Made by a program: the position numbers and the translations under genes
Shown: positions 47,648 to 58,353 of the stretch, one piece after another
Position numbering within the stretch: the stretch's first letter is position 1
How the letters are laid out: the number at the start of each line of letters is the position of its first letter
Origin: Myxococcus stipitatus
Lineage (GTDB): Bacteria; Myxococcota; Myxococcia; Myxococcales; Myxococcaceae
DNA length: 64,000 nucleotides
Assembly: GCF_038561935.1 (NCBI RefSeq)
Contig: NZ_CP102770.1
Span: forward strand, 3,906,001 to 3,970,000
Direction of reading: 5' to 3'
The notes under the pieces: generated by a model
The model's input: the letters and a program-made list of their open reading frames with translations, nothing else
What the model was told of the DNA's origin: nothing
The model's database searches: none

Positions 47648-48871
47648 ATGGCCAAGACCCCCTCGAACCCGAAGAAGTCCCTGCGCGCCGCGTACTCCGG
47701 TGCGCGCAAGGCGGACCCTCGTCCCATCACCGGCAAGGAGAAGCCGGCGGAGCTGCTGGCCCACGCCTTCAGCGCCTACGTGGGACGTCAGGAGCGCACG
47801 GCGTTCGAGCTCATGTGCCAGTCGATGGAGCAGGACGCGTCCATCTTCCTCACGCTGTCGGGCGCCATGACGCCGGCGGGCCTCCACCAGAGCTGTCTCA
47901 TCCCGCTCATCGAGAAGGGCGTCATCTCCGCCATCACCACGACGGGTGCCAACCTCTACCACGACGCCCACCGCATCATCGGCCACGCCATCCGCGAGGT
48001 GAACCCCAACGCGGGTGACCTCCAGTACCGCCTGGCGCGCATCATCCGCATCTACGACCTGGGCTTCTGGGAGGAGGCGCTGCTCGACACCGACCGCCTC
48101 TTCTCCGCCATCATCCGGCAGCCCGAGTTCCAGAAGAAGATGACCACGCCGGAGTTCCACTACCTGCTCGGCAAGGCCATCCACGGCATCGAGAAGCAGC
48201 TCGGCGTGAAGCAGCCCTCGCTGCTCTCCACCTGCTACAAGCACGCGGTGCCCATCTGGGTGGGCGCCGTGCAGGACGGCTCCATCTTCCTCAACATCGT
48301 CAAGCTCAAGCGCCTGCTCGGCCCCGAGTTCAAGTTCGAGCTCGACATCAACGACGACGTCTACTCCATGGCCGCGATGCAGCACTTCTGCCGTCACAAC
48401 GGCAGCAAGCGGCTGGCCATCTGGATTCTCGGCGGCGGCGTGCCCAAGAACTACACGCTCCAGGGCGAGCCGCTGCTCGACCAGATCCTCAACGTCCCCA
48501 CGGCGGGCTTCGACATCGACCTGCAGTTCTGCGTGGACCCGGTGGACAACGGCGCGCTGTCCAGCTGCCCCGCGGGCGAGGGCCACACCTGGGGCAAGGT
48601 CTCCGTGGAGGCCGTGGAGACGGGCTCGGTGTACGTGCACTGTGACGTGACGGCCGTGTTCCCCTGGCTCACGCACGCGCTGCTCAACGACCCCAAGAAC
48701 AAGCGCAAGCCCATGCGGCTGATGGACCGGCTGCCCGAGGCCGTGAAGTTCCTGGACGCCGACGTGCAGAAGCGCCGCAAGTCGCTGATGAAGACGCTGG
48801 ACTGGAGCGTGGGAGACGCCGAGCCTTCCACGTCCAAGGACGCGGCGAAGCACGACACCTACGTCCGCTGA
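47648..48871 (+). CDS. Deoxyhypusine-synthase-like enzyme (homospermidine synthase type?)
   Basis: A 407-residue protein of the deoxyhypusine synthase superfamily. It shows LSGAMTPAG near residue 75, TTTGANLYHD, INDDVYSMAAMQH, the NAD-binding LGGGVPKNYTLQ and the WGK motif (Trp-Gly-Lys, about residue 318) that carries the enzyme-intermediate lysine in eukaryotic deoxyhypusine synthase. Bacteria lack eIF5A, and bacterial members are known or proposed to act on small polyamines, for example as spermidine-dependent homospermidine synthases; some have no assigned reaction. Arginine decarboxylase lies 1.2 kb downstream, which supports a polyamine role. ATG 47648 is chosen; the six upstream residues are not family sequence. 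Confidence 0.8.
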   Translation: MAKTPSNPKKSLRAAYSGARKADPRPITGKEKPAELLAHAFSAYVGRQERTAFELMCQSMEQDASIFLTLSGAMTPAGLHQSCLIPLIEKGVISAITTTGANLYHDAHRIIGHAIREVNPNAGDLQYRLARIIRIYDLGFWEEALLDTDRLFSAIIRQPEFQKKMTTPEFHYLLGKAIHGIEKQLGVKQPSLLSTCYKHAVPIWVGAVQDGSIFLNIVKLKRLLGPEFKFELDINDDVYSMAAMQHFCRHNGSKRLAIWILGGGVPKNYTLQGEPLLDQILNVPTAGFDIDLQFCVDPVDNGALSSCPAGEGHTWGKVSVEAVETGSVYVHCDVTAVFPWLTHALLNDPKNKRKPMRLMDRLPEAVKFLDADVQKRRKSLMKTLDWSVGDAEPSTSKDAAKHDTYVR

Positions 48872-48899
48872 AAACCCACAGGCCCCGAGGAGCTTCGAC

Positions 48900-49334
48900 A
48901 TGAGCCAGCAACCGCCCCCCGCCACCGGCGTGGTGATGACCCTGGTCAGCCACCCCCAGTTCAAGACGCAGCTGTCCCACGGGCCCTCCGGCTCGGGCTT
49001 CGCGACGGAGGCTCCGCGAGACAACGGCGGCACCGGCGGCAGCTTCTCGCCCACGGACCTGGTGGGCGCGGCGCTGATGTCCTGCGCGGTGACGACGATG
49101 CACCTGTTCGCCTCGCGCGAGGGCATCTCCCTGGGGGAGATTCGCGCCCGCGTGGAGAAGCGCATGACGCCGCCGCCGCGCCGCATCGGCGAGCTGGTGC
49201 TCGACATCCAGATGCCCGCGGGCCTCTCCGCCGAGAACCGCGCCCGCCTGGAGCAGGTGGGCCGCGAGTGTCCGGTGGCGCGCAGCCTCCACCCCGACGT
49301 GAAGCTGCCCGTGACGTTCAGCTACCCGGACTGA
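48900..49334 (+). CDS. OsmC-family peroxide/stress-response protein
   Basis: A 144-residue OsmC/Ohr-fold protein. The first domain has the acceptor region GGTGGSFSPTDLVGAALMSCAVTTMHLFA, in which the first redox Cys (MSCAV) is present. The second is in RECPVARSLHP near residue 125. Both conserved cysteines are therefore in place, as in thiol-dependent organic-hydroperoxide reductases of this fold, though the OsmC subgroup is broader. The ATG is 28 bases after the deoxyhypusine-synthase-like gene, so they may be co-transcribed. Confidence 0.85.
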   Translation: MSQQPPPATGVVMTLVSHPQFKTQLSHGPSGSGFATEAPRDNGGTGGSFSPTDLVGAALMSCAVTTMHLFASREGISLGEIRARVEKRMTPPPRRIGELVLDIQMPAGLSAENRARLEQVGRECPVARSLHPDVKLPVTFSYPD

Positions 49335-49428
49335 GCCGGCCGCCCGGCCGCCTTGCGAGGGAGCCTCCTGGCCGTCGCTGCCAGGGGGCCCCTGCATGCA
49401 GAGCCTTTCCCGACACGGGAGGGGCGGC

Positions 49429-49956
49429 ATGGACGCGAAGCGGCTGGGCATCTACCTCAGTGACCACCACGCGGGCTCCGTGGCCGGCATCGAGCTGGCT
49501 CGGAGGGCCGAGTCGGAGAACCACAGCAACCCCGTTGGCCACTTCCTCGCCGGGCTCATCCCCGAGCTGCGCGAGGACCAGCACACGCTCGAGGCCGTGA
49601 TGCGGGTGATGGGCCTGCGCTCGGATGCGCTCAAGTCCCGCGCCGCCTGGGTCGCGGAGAAGGTGGGGCGCCTGAAGCTCAACGGCTCCTGGGTGCGCTA
49701 CTCGCCGCTGAGCCGCCTGGTGGAGCTGGAGGCCCTGTGCACCGGCACCGAGGGCCGCATCTCCCTGTGGAGCACCCTGGCGAGGCTCCAGCTCCAGGAC
49801 CTGCGCCTGTCCGCCTTCGACTTCGAAATCCTCATCGCCCGGGCCGACGTGCAGAAGGCGGCCCTCCAGCGCCTGCGCGCCCGCGCCGCGGACGTGGCCT
49901 TCGCGGACGTGCCCACGCCCTTTGGCGCGGGGGAGCCCGCCATCGCCAGCTACTGA
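49429..49956 (+). CDS. Hypothetical helical protein
   Basis: A 175-residue protein I do not recognise. It is all-helical by composition: about residues 5-35 (RLGIYLSDHHAGSVAGIELARRA), a helix around 50-75, and a C-terminal pair rich in Arg, Ala, Leu and Asp (LIARADVQKAALQRLRARAADVAF). It has no Cys pair, signal peptide or membrane helix. ATG 49429 is preferred over 49396 because GGGAGGGG lies six bases upstream. It converges with speA. It resembles small ferritin-like or four-helix bundles loosely, but no metal motif is evident, so I do not assign one. Confidence 0.5.
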   Translation: MDAKRLGIYLSDHHAGSVAGIELARRAESENHSNPVGHFLAGLIPELREDQHTLEAVMRVMGLRSDALKSRAAWVAEKVGRLKLNGSWVRYSPLSRLVELEALCTGTEGRISLWSTLARLQLQDLRLSAFDFEILIARADVQKAALQRLRARAADVAFADVPTPFGAGEPAIASY

Positions 49957-50034
49957 AAACACCACGCCCCCCGGCGCACCCGAGTGAGTCGGGGCGGCGG
50001 AGGGCGGTGTGCGCTCAGGGCTGTCGTCGGCGGA

Positions 50035-52041
<2,007 letters not shown>

Positions 52042-52111
52042 CGTCGGTTCGAGGCTCCCAGGGAGGAACGTCGTAAGGGTGGACTTCAGTCAACACTGGA
52101 GGGGCGCGGGA

Positions 52112-52138
52112 ACTATAGGAAAGCCCCCCATCATTCAA
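52112..52138 (-). promoter_or_regulatory. Possible speA promoter
   Basis: On the minus strand: -10 TATAGT (52112-52117, five of six to consensus) with TTGAAT (52133-52138) 15 bases upstream, shorter than the usual 17. A leader of about 65 bases to the speA ATG would follow. Confidence 0.4.
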
Positions 52139-52273
52139 CAGCAGGCTGAAAAGGGGACGAGCGGGCGGGCAAGCGGCTCCCTCGGGTCCCTGTCCTGACG
52201 GGCGGACCTTCCATCCGATTCCTACCCTTTCCTCGAAGGTTCGAGAGGCCGCGTGGTGAAAAGGGGAGGGTAC

Positions 52274-53341
52274 ATGGAGCCGTCCGCACGCAGGGAAGAA
52301 GCGCCGCTGACCCCTCGGGAAATCTATGAGCGGCTGGACCGCTACGTCATCGGCCAGGACGCCGCGAAGCGCGCGGTGGCCATCGCCGCCCACAACCACC
52401 TCAAGCGGGTCCAGGCCCGCAGGGTGCGGCGGCAGTCGCTCATCAAGAAGTCCAACATCCTGCTCATCGGCCCCACCGGGAGCGGCAAGACGCACATCGC
52501 CCGCAACCTGGCGGAGATCCTCCACGTGCCGTTCACCACCGTGGACGCCACCGAGTACACGGAGGCGGGCTACTACGGGAAGGACGTGGAGGTGATGATC
52601 TCCGACCTGCTCCTCAAGGCGAACCACTCCGTCGAGGACACGCAGCGGGGCATCATCTTCGTGGACGAGGTGGACAAGATCGCCCGCCGCTCGCAGGGGG
52701 CCCGCAACGGTGCGGGCAGCCGCGACATCGGCGGGGAAGGTGTCCAGCAGGGCCTGCTCAAGCTCCTGGAGGGGCGCGAGGTCTACGTGCCGCTCAACGT
52801 CACCCAGGCGTGGAACAAGAGCGACTTCGTGCAGGTGGACACGCGCGACATCCTCTTCATCTGCGCGGGGACCTTCAGCGACCTGCACGACGCGGGCGAC
52901 GAGTCCAGCCGGCCGCTGGGCTTTGGCGCGGATGCCACGGCCCGCTTGCAGAGGCGCATCAGCACCCGGCAGCTGGTGGAGTTCGGGATGCTGGCGGAGT
53001 TCCTCGGGCGCCTGCCCGTGGTGGTGCAGCTGGAGCTCCTGGGGGAGCCGGAGCTGATGCGCGTCCTGACGGAGCCGCCAGACTCCATCGTCCGGGAGTT
53101 TCATGAGCTGCTGGCCATGGATGACCTGGAGCTGGACTTCGATGACGCGGCCCTCCGCGAGGTGGTGCACTACTCGGTGTCTCGCGGGCTGGGGGCTCGC
53201 GGGCTGCGCTCCATCCTGGAGCACGTCATGGCGGATGTCATGTTCGAGGCGCCCGAACACCGCAAGCGGCATCTTCGCGTGGACGCGGACTACGTGCGTG
53301 CTCGGCTGAAGGGGCTGGATGCCGTGCAGCTCAACGTGTGA
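52274..53341 (+). CDS. ClpX-like AAA+ ATPase lacking the N-terminal zinc domain
   Basis: A 355-residue AAA+ unfoldase. It aligns along its length with the ClpX ATPase core: Walker A GPTGSGKT (66-73), Walker B IIFVDE (127-132), the DIGGEGVQQGLLKLLEG sensor stretch and GARGLRSILEHVMADVMF near the end. The zinc-binding N domain of ClpX (about 60 residues) is absent. The pore loop is GYYG instead of GYVG, and the Arg-Lys-His loop before the QVDT strand is missing. The ClpP-docking tripeptide is LGF, a plausible variant of IGF. It is therefore a paralogue, probably with different substrates. ATG 52274 has GGGGAGGG upstream; GTG 52253 is an alternative. Confidence 0.85.
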   Translation: MEPSARREEAPLTPREIYERLDRYVIGQDAAKRAVAIAAHNHLKRVQARRVRRQSLIKKSNILLIGPTGSGKTHIARNLAEILHVPFTTVDATEYTEAGYYGKDVEVMISDLLLKANHSVEDTQRGIIFVDEVDKIARRSQGARNGAGSRDIGGEGVQQGLLKLLEGREVYVPLNVTQAWNKSDFVQVDTRDILFICAGTFSDLHDAGDESSRPLGFGADATARLQRRISTRQLVEFGMLAEFLGRLPVVVQLELLGEPELMRVLTEPPDSIVREFHELLAMDDLELDFDDAALREVVHYSVSRGLGARGLRSILEHVMADVMFEAPEHRKRHLRVDADYVRARLKGLDAVQLNV

Positions 53342-54098
53342 CGTCGTCGTGACGCTCGGAGGCTCGGGCCGCCGCTCCCAGGCGCGCGGCCACGTCCGGG
53401 TCCTGGATGAGCTGGAGGACCAGGTCATTGCGCAGGAGCGCGGCGGTGTCTCCTCGCGCGAGCGCCTGCTTCACCTTGTCGTCCTGGAGCAGCCGCTGGA
53501 AGCGCGGGTCCTTGCGCAGGGCCTTGTAGGCGGGGTCGTTCTTGAGCTGGGCCGCGCGCTCCGGGTCCCCCGCGGCCTTCGCCACCTGGACCATGTCGTC
53601 CATGGGGGCGAACTGGGTCATCTCGAAGAGGTTGAAGCGGCGCGCGGCCTGGGCGGCCAGCGAGTCGTGGGGGGAGACGCCCAGGCGCCGGCCGGCGACG
53701 ATGACGTGCTGCTCGAAGAAGGCGAGCGCGCTGAGGGCCAGCCACGCGAAGGCGGCCGTCTTTCCCGCGCCGAGCAAGAAGCCCAGCAGCCGGTCCACGC
53801 TCCGGTCCTGGTTGTCCTTGCCGGTGGCAAGGAAGCGCTGGAGGAGCGAGCCCAGCGCGTAGCGGACCGACAGCCACACGCCGACGAAGAGGAGCACCGT
53901 GCCCGCGACGAGGCCCACGAGCAGCGGTCCGTCGAGGGCCTCCGCCATGTGGGGCGCGACGAGCGGCCCCAGCTTGCGGGAGGTGAAGTATCCCAGCGCC
54001 AGGCCCACCCAGTTGGCCACCTGGCGCGACGCTCCGGTGAAGGCTCCGATGAGGCCGAAGAACAGCACCATGCCCAGGATGATGAGGTCGATGACCAT
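53331..54098 (-). CDS. CvpA-family membrane protein
   Basis: A 255-residue protein with about four membrane helices in the first 140 residues (LIILGMVLFFGLIGAFTGASRQVANWVGLALG is the family start). A soluble, charged tail of about 110 residues follows (KALRKDPRFQRLLQDDKVKQALARGD). CvpA proteins affect colicin V export and envelope integrity in enterobacteria; the biochemical role is not known. The gene converges with the ClpX-like gene and overlaps it by 11 bases at the 3' ends. It lies 28 bases downstream of the J-domain gene on the same strand. Confidence 0.8.
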   Translation of the reverse strand: MVIDLIILGMVLFFGLIGAFTGASRQVANWVGLALGYFTSRKLGPLVAPHMAEALDGPLLVGLVAGTVLLFVGVWLSVRYALGSLLQRFLATGKDNQDRSVDRLLGFLLGAGKTAAFAWLALSALAFFEQHVIVAGRRLGVSPHDSLAAQAARRFNLFEMTQFAPMDDMVQVAKAAGDPERAAQLKNDPAYKALRKDPRFQRLLQDDKVKQALARGDTAALLRNDLVLQLIQDPDVAARLGAAARASERHDDVTR

Positions 54099-54125
54099 GG
54101 GGCTTTCCGGCGCCTCCGCGCGGCG

Positions 54126-56537
54126 TCAGCGAATCTTGAACGAGTCGCCCTTGCCCTTGGACTCTTCCTGCAGACGCTTCTGGGCTTCGAGGAGGCTCTC
54201 CTTGTAGCGCGCGTTGGAGGGCTCGTAGGTGAGGGCCATCTTGAGGTTCCGCTCGGCGGCGGACCAGTTGTTGGCTTCGATGTCCTTCTGGGCCTGTTGG
54301 TAGAACTGGCGTCCCTTGGGGTGGGTGCCGATCTGCTCTTCCTGCTCCTTCTTCGCGGCGGCCTTGGTCTCGGCCTCGGAGGCCTCGGTGAAGCGCAGCT
54401 TCTGGGCGCGCTCCGGGCCCGAGATGTCGGCGAGGTACTTCTTGCGCTTCGTGTCGTCGCGCAGGACGTAGTAGGCCTCGGTGACGCGCTTGTAGAGCTC
54501 GTGGACCTGCTCCTTGAGGAGCTTGTCCGTGATGTGGAAGAAGCGGTCCGGGTGGTACGTGCGGCTCTCCCGGTAGAACGCCTTCTTGATGTCGGCGGGC
54601 GCGGCGGTGCGCTCCAGCAGGAGCACCTCGAAGTAGTCGAGCTGGTCCAGCTTCGCGCAGCGCGATGCGAGGTCCGCGAGCTGGTTCGCGTCGAGTCCGG
54701 TGCCCTTGCCCGCGGTGCCCGGCGGAGGCGGCGGAGACAGTGCTCCCGCTGGGGGCGGAGGCGGCGTCAGCGGTGCCACCGAGGGAATCGCTGGCGCGAT
54801 GGGCGGCACCCCGGGGGCACGAGGCGCGGTGGCGGCGGGGGGCGGGCGAGGGGGCAGTGAGGCGGGGGCGATCGCCGGCAGCGACATGGTGGGCCGGGAG
54901 CCTGGGCGCGGCTGCGGAGGCGAGCCTGGAGGAGGCGGCGGCGCGACCTGACCGACAGCGAGCGTCGGCGGAGGGCGTGGCGGTGTCGCGGTCGCAGCGG
55001 GAATGCTCGGGACGGGAGGGCGTGCCGCGGCGGCCGGAGGTTGGATCGCAGGTACGGCGGGCGCGATGGCGGGGACCATCGGCGCGATGGTGGGCACACC
55101 TTGCGCGGTGGCGGGGGCCATCGGAGCAATGGTGGGCACTCCCTGCGCGGTGGCGGGTGCCATCGGAGCGACGGAGGGCGCACCTTGCGCGGTGGCGGGT
55201 GCCATCGGAGCGACGGTAGGCACTCCCTGTGCGACGGCGGGTGCCATCGGAGCGATGGAGGGCGCACCTTGCGCGGTGGCGGGTGCCATCGGAGCGACGG
55301 TAGGCACTCCCTGCGCGGCGGAACGGACGGAGGGAACCGCTGGCGCCGGTGCAGTGCCCGGAGCAACAGGTGGAGGCGTCAGGGGCGCACTTCCCCCGGG
55401 CGCCGGCCGCGCGACGGGCGCGCCTTGTGCGGCGGAGACGGGAAGAGGATTCGCACCCGCCACGGACGCGCGAGGCGCGGGGCTCGCGACCGGAGCGGGC
55501 GTGGGAGGCACCGCGCCGGGCATCCGGCTCGCGGCCGAAGCGGGAGGCACCGCGCCGAGGGCGGGGCTCGCGACCGAAGCGGGCGTGGGAGGCACCGCGC
55601 CGGGCATCCGGCTCGCGGCCGAAGCGGGAGGCACCGCGCCGAGGGCGGGGCTCGCGACCGGAGCGGGCGTGGGAGGCACCGCGCCCGGCATCCGGTTCGC
55701 GACTGGAGCGGGAGGTATGGCACCAGGTGCGGGCGGAGGAATGGTCGCGGTGGCGGGCGTGCCGGCCACGCGGGGGGGAGTGCCCGAGAGCGGCGCGGCG
55801 CCCCCCGTCTGCGCTCCACGAACCGTGACGGGCGCGGGAGTCAACGGAGCTCCTGCCCGACCTGCTCCCGGGCTCATTGCCGCCGAGGGTGCTCCGCTCT
55901 GCGGCAGGGGGCTCGTCGCGACACCAGGAGGCGCGGATGCCGGAGACACTCCGGGCTGCGCGCTCACAGGCGCGACGCGTGGCGAGGGAGCTTCGGGAAC
56001 CGCTCGCGGCGCAGGCGCGGCTCCAGCAACTGGAGACGCGAGACCCACGGGCGTCCCACGCGGAGCAGGTCCCGAGGCAGGCGGCGCGGGAGGCACGGCC
56101 CCCGACGGAGCCCCTCTCGGCACCTCTCCACCTGGAGGCGGAGGCGGCATCCCCGCACGTGCGGCCAAAGGCTGCTGCGGCACCGCGGCGGGCGCCCCCA
56201 CCGCGGGCATCGCCGCCACCGTGGGCCTGGCCCCCGTGGGCGTAGAGGCACTCACGGCGGGCAGCCCCGTGGCACTCATCCGCTGCGGCACCGGTACGGA
56301 GACCGCGGGGACGGACACGGTGGGCCGCTGTGACTGGGGCACGGAAGGCGCGGCGACCCCGGGAGGTCTCGCTCCCGGAGGAGCCGCCGGCGCCGAGGCC
56401 GCTGGCTTCGCGACCGGCGCGGGCGTGGTCGGCACGGCGGCCGTCATCCGTGGAATGGCGGGACGCGCGGGAGCGGCCGGTGTCCCGGGCGGGCCTCCCG
56501 GCGGCTTGCCGGAGCTGGGATCGGATGGCTCGGACAT
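54126..56537 (-). CDS. J-domain protein with very long Pro/Ala-rich N-terminal region
   Basis: An 803-residue DnaJ-like co-chaperone. The first 610 residues are low-complexity Pro, Ala, Gly, Val and Thr, without Cys, and should be disordered. The J domain follows at about 635-700: LDYFEVLLLERTAAPADIKKAFYRES, then HPD (TYHPDRFF), then VTEAYYVLRDD. A charged linker and a TPR-like helical repeat (IEANNWSAAERNLKMALTYEP) end the protein. The HPD tripeptide means it can stimulate an Hsp70. It ends ten bases after a lidless Hsp70 on the same strand, an obvious partner. Tandem DNA repeats (42 and 84 bases) encode part of the head. Confidence 0.86.
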   Translation of the reverse strand: MSEPSDPSSGKPPGGPPGTPAAPARPAIPRMTAAVPTTPAPVAKPAASAPAAPPGARPPGVAAPSVPQSQRPTVSVPAVSVPVPQRMSATGLPAVSASTPTGARPTVAAMPAVGAPAAVPQQPLAARAGMPPPPPGGEVPRGAPSGAVPPAPPASGPAPRGTPVGLASPVAGAAPAPRAVPEAPSPRVAPVSAQPGVSPASAPPGVATSPLPQSGAPSAAMSPGAGRAGAPLTPAPVTVRGAQTGGAAPLSGTPPRVAGTPATATIPPPAPGAIPPAPVANRMPGAVPPTPAPVASPALGAVPPASAASRMPGAVPPTPASVASPALGAVPPASAASRMPGAVPPTPAPVASPAPRASVAGANPLPVSAAQGAPVARPAPGGSAPLTPPPVAPGTAPAPAVPSVRSAAQGVPTVAPMAPATAQGAPSIAPMAPAVAQGVPTVAPMAPATAQGAPSVAPMAPATAQGVPTIAPMAPATAQGVPTIAPMVPAIAPAVPAIQPPAAAARPPVPSIPAATATPPRPPPTLAVGQVAPPPPPGSPPQPRPGSRPTMSLPAIAPASLPPRPPPAATAPRAPGVPPIAPAIPSVAPLTPPPPPAGALSPPPPPGTAGKGTGLDANQLADLASRCAKLDQLDYFEVLLLERTAAPADIKKAFYRESRTYHPDRFFHITDKLLKEQVHELYKRVTEAYYVLRDDTKRKKYLADISGPERAQKLRFTEASEAETKAAAKKEQEEQIGTHPKGRQFYQQAQKDIEANNWSAAERNLKMALTYEPSNARYKESLLEAQKRLQEESKGKGDSFKIR
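55060..55330 (-). repeat. Six tandem 42-bp coding repeats
   Basis: Six units with period 42 start near 55102, 55144, 55186, 55228, 55270 and 55312, differing by a few bases. Each encodes 14 residues of type QGVPTVAPMAPATA in the J-protein head. Contiguous units with no spacers; not a CRISPR. Confidence 0.8.
55479..55720 (-). repeat. Three tandem 84-bp coding repeats
   Basis: Three nearly identical 84-base units (phase marks at 55501, 55585 and 55669) encode 28-residue blocks of type SRMPGAVPPTPASVASP plus a linker in the J-protein head. They indicate recent duplication within the low-complexity region. Confidence 0.75.
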
Positions 56538-56546
56538 CGCGGTCGT

Positions 56547-58154
56547 CTACTGGGCCACGGCGGGCAGGTCGGTGTTGTGGTGCCCGGCGAGACGGGTGCT
56601 CCGGTTCGCCTGGATGGACTTCTGGATGTCGGCCTCGGTCATGCCGGACGACAGCGTGATGGTCGTCGACGTCTTCTGGCCCGTCTCCGTGTCACACGCG
56701 GAGACGTTCACCAGACCATCGGTGTTGATCTCGAAGGTGACCTCGATCTTCACCTCGCCGCGGTACCCGATGCGGAACCCCGCGAACTCGAACTCGCCGA
56801 GCATCTCGCACTCATCGGCCCGGTTGGACTCGCCCTGATACACGCGAATCTTCACCTTCTCCTGGCCATCGCGGCTGGTGGTGAACGCCTTCGAGCGGTC
56901 GATGGGCACCGGCGTGTTCTTGTCGATGATCTTCTCGGTGTACCCACCCACCGTGCCGATGCGCAGCGTCAGCGGCGTGACGTCCACCAGGAACGTCTCC
57001 GTCTTGCTGTCCAGCAGCGCATGCGACTGCAGCGCCGCGCCCATCGCCACGACCTGGTCGGGATTGATTCCCTCCAGCGGCGCCTTCTGGAAGTAGTGCT
57101 TCACCGAGTTGCGGATGATGGGCAGGCGCGTCGGTCCACCCACCAGGATGACCGCGTCGATGTCCGCCGCCGTCAGCCGAGCACTCTGCAGCGCCTCGTC
57201 GCACACCTTGAACGTGCGCTGCACCAGGTCCATCACCATCCGGTTGAACTGGTCCTGGTTGAGCGTGTTGCGCAGGTCCATCACGTTGCCCTGCGCGTCC
57301 TGACAGATGCCCGCGCAGAGGATGTCCGCGTGGCCCGTCTGCCCCACGTCGATCTTCGCCTTCTCCGCGGCCTCCTTCAGCATCTGCAGACAGAACTTGT
57401 TCTGCCGCAGATCCAACCGCGTCTTGCCCAGGAAGTCGTCCGCCAGGTACGTCATGATGCGGTCGTCGAAGTCGTCGCCGCCCAGGTACGTGTCGCCCGC
57501 CGTCGCGAGCACCTCGAAGACGTCCTTGCCGATCTCCAGGATGGACACGTCGAACGTGCCGCCGCCCAGGTCATACACGACGACGCGCTGATTGACGTCC
57601 CGTCCGAAACCGTACGCCAGCGCCGCGGCGGTGGGCTCGTTGAGGATGCGAAGCACTTCCAGCCCCGCGATACGACCCGCATCCTTGGTGGCCTGGCGCT
57701 GGTTGTCGTTGAAGTACGCGGGCACGGTGACCACGGCCTTGGTCACCTCGCGGCCCAGGTACGTCTCCGCCACCGCCTTCATCTCCTTGAGCACCAGCGC
57801 GGAGATCTCCGGCAACGAATACGTCCGCTCCCGCACACCGATGCGCACCGAGTTGTTGTCGCCCTCGACAATCCGATACGGCATCACCGCCTGGGCCTTC
57901 TTCACCTCGTCGGAGAAGTAGTAGCGCCCGATGAGCCGCTTCGCGGAGTACACCGTCATCTCCGGGCTGGTGATGATGTTCTTCTTCGCGGCGTTGCCCA
58001 CCAGCACCGAGCCATCCTCGAGGAAGGACACGCAGGAGGCATGCGTCGTCTCGCCCCACTCATTGGGGATGACGAGGGGCTGGCCGTCCTGGACCACCGA
58101 CACGCACGAGTACGACGTGCCGAGGTCGATGCCGATTGCGATGTCGTCCGACAT
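56547..58154 (-). CDS. Hsp70 (DnaK-like) protein without C-terminal lid
   Basis: A 535-residue Hsp70. The ATPase domain is complete: [69 protein letters not shown]. The substrate-binding beta domain follows ([36 protein letters not shown]). The usual alpha-helical lid and C-terminal tail of about 100 residues are absent; only about 25 residues follow the beta domain. It is therefore a DnaK homologue, not dnaK itself. In myxobacteria DnaK homologues of this kind (for example SglK) affect motility, but I cannot tell which this is. A strong promoter lies 50 bases upstream and the J-domain gene is next. Confidence 0.88.
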   Translation of the reverse strand: MSDDIAIGIDLGTSYSCVSVVQDGQPLVIPNEWGETTHASCVSFLEDGSVLVGNAAKKNIITSPEMTVYSAKRLIGRYYFSDEVKKAQAVMPYRIVEGDNNSVRIGVRERTYSLPEISALVLKEMKAVAETYLGREVTKAVVTVPAYFNDNQRQATKDAGRIAGLEVLRILNEPTAAALAYGFGRDVNQRVVVYDLGGGTFDVSILEIGKDVFEVLATAGDTYLGGDDFDDRIMTYLADDFLGKTRLDLRQNKFCLQMLKEAAEKAKIDVGQTGHADILCAGICQDAQGNVMDLRNTLNQDQFNRMVMDLVQRTFKVCDEALQSARLTAADIDAVILVGGPTRLPIIRNSVKHYFQKAPLEGINPDQVVAMGAALQSHALLDSKTETFLVDVTPLTLRIGTVGGYTEKIIDKNTPVPIDRSKAFTTSRDGQEKVKIRVYQGESNRADECEMLGEFEFAGFRIGYRGEVKIEVTFEINTDGLVNVSACDTETGQKTSTTITLSSGMTEADIQKSIQANRSTRLAGHHNTDLPAVAQ

Positions 58155-58204
58155 TCCATCTCCGGTGAAGGGCTCGAGCCCAAGGGCGTCGGTGAAGCGC
58201 CCGG

Positions 58205-58233
58205 AGGTTAGGAGCCTCCGCCGGACGTGTCAA
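58205..58233 (-). promoter_or_regulatory. Sigma70-type promoter of the Hsp70/J-protein pair
   Basis: On the minus strand, TTGACA (58228-58233, perfect) is 17 bases upstream of TAACCT (58205-58210). The -10 shows T-A at the first two positions and T last, acceptable for a GC-rich host. The predicted start lies about 45 bases before the Hsp70 ATG. No heat-shock sigma box or CIRCE element was seen. Confidence 0.6.
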
Positions 58234-58353
58234 TGTTCGTGCAATGTAAAGCCTAGCTATTTCAGGCACTTAGCGATGAGTTGACCAGTCGGGGGTGCTG
58301 GCTTGAGGGGGGAATGGGACGTCATTATCTATGGGGAAAAGGAGTTCTCCCTC

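Noticed and set aside
55060..55330. CRISPR-like direct repeats
   Set aside because: Units are contiguous, in frame, lack spacers and encode a repeated peptide.
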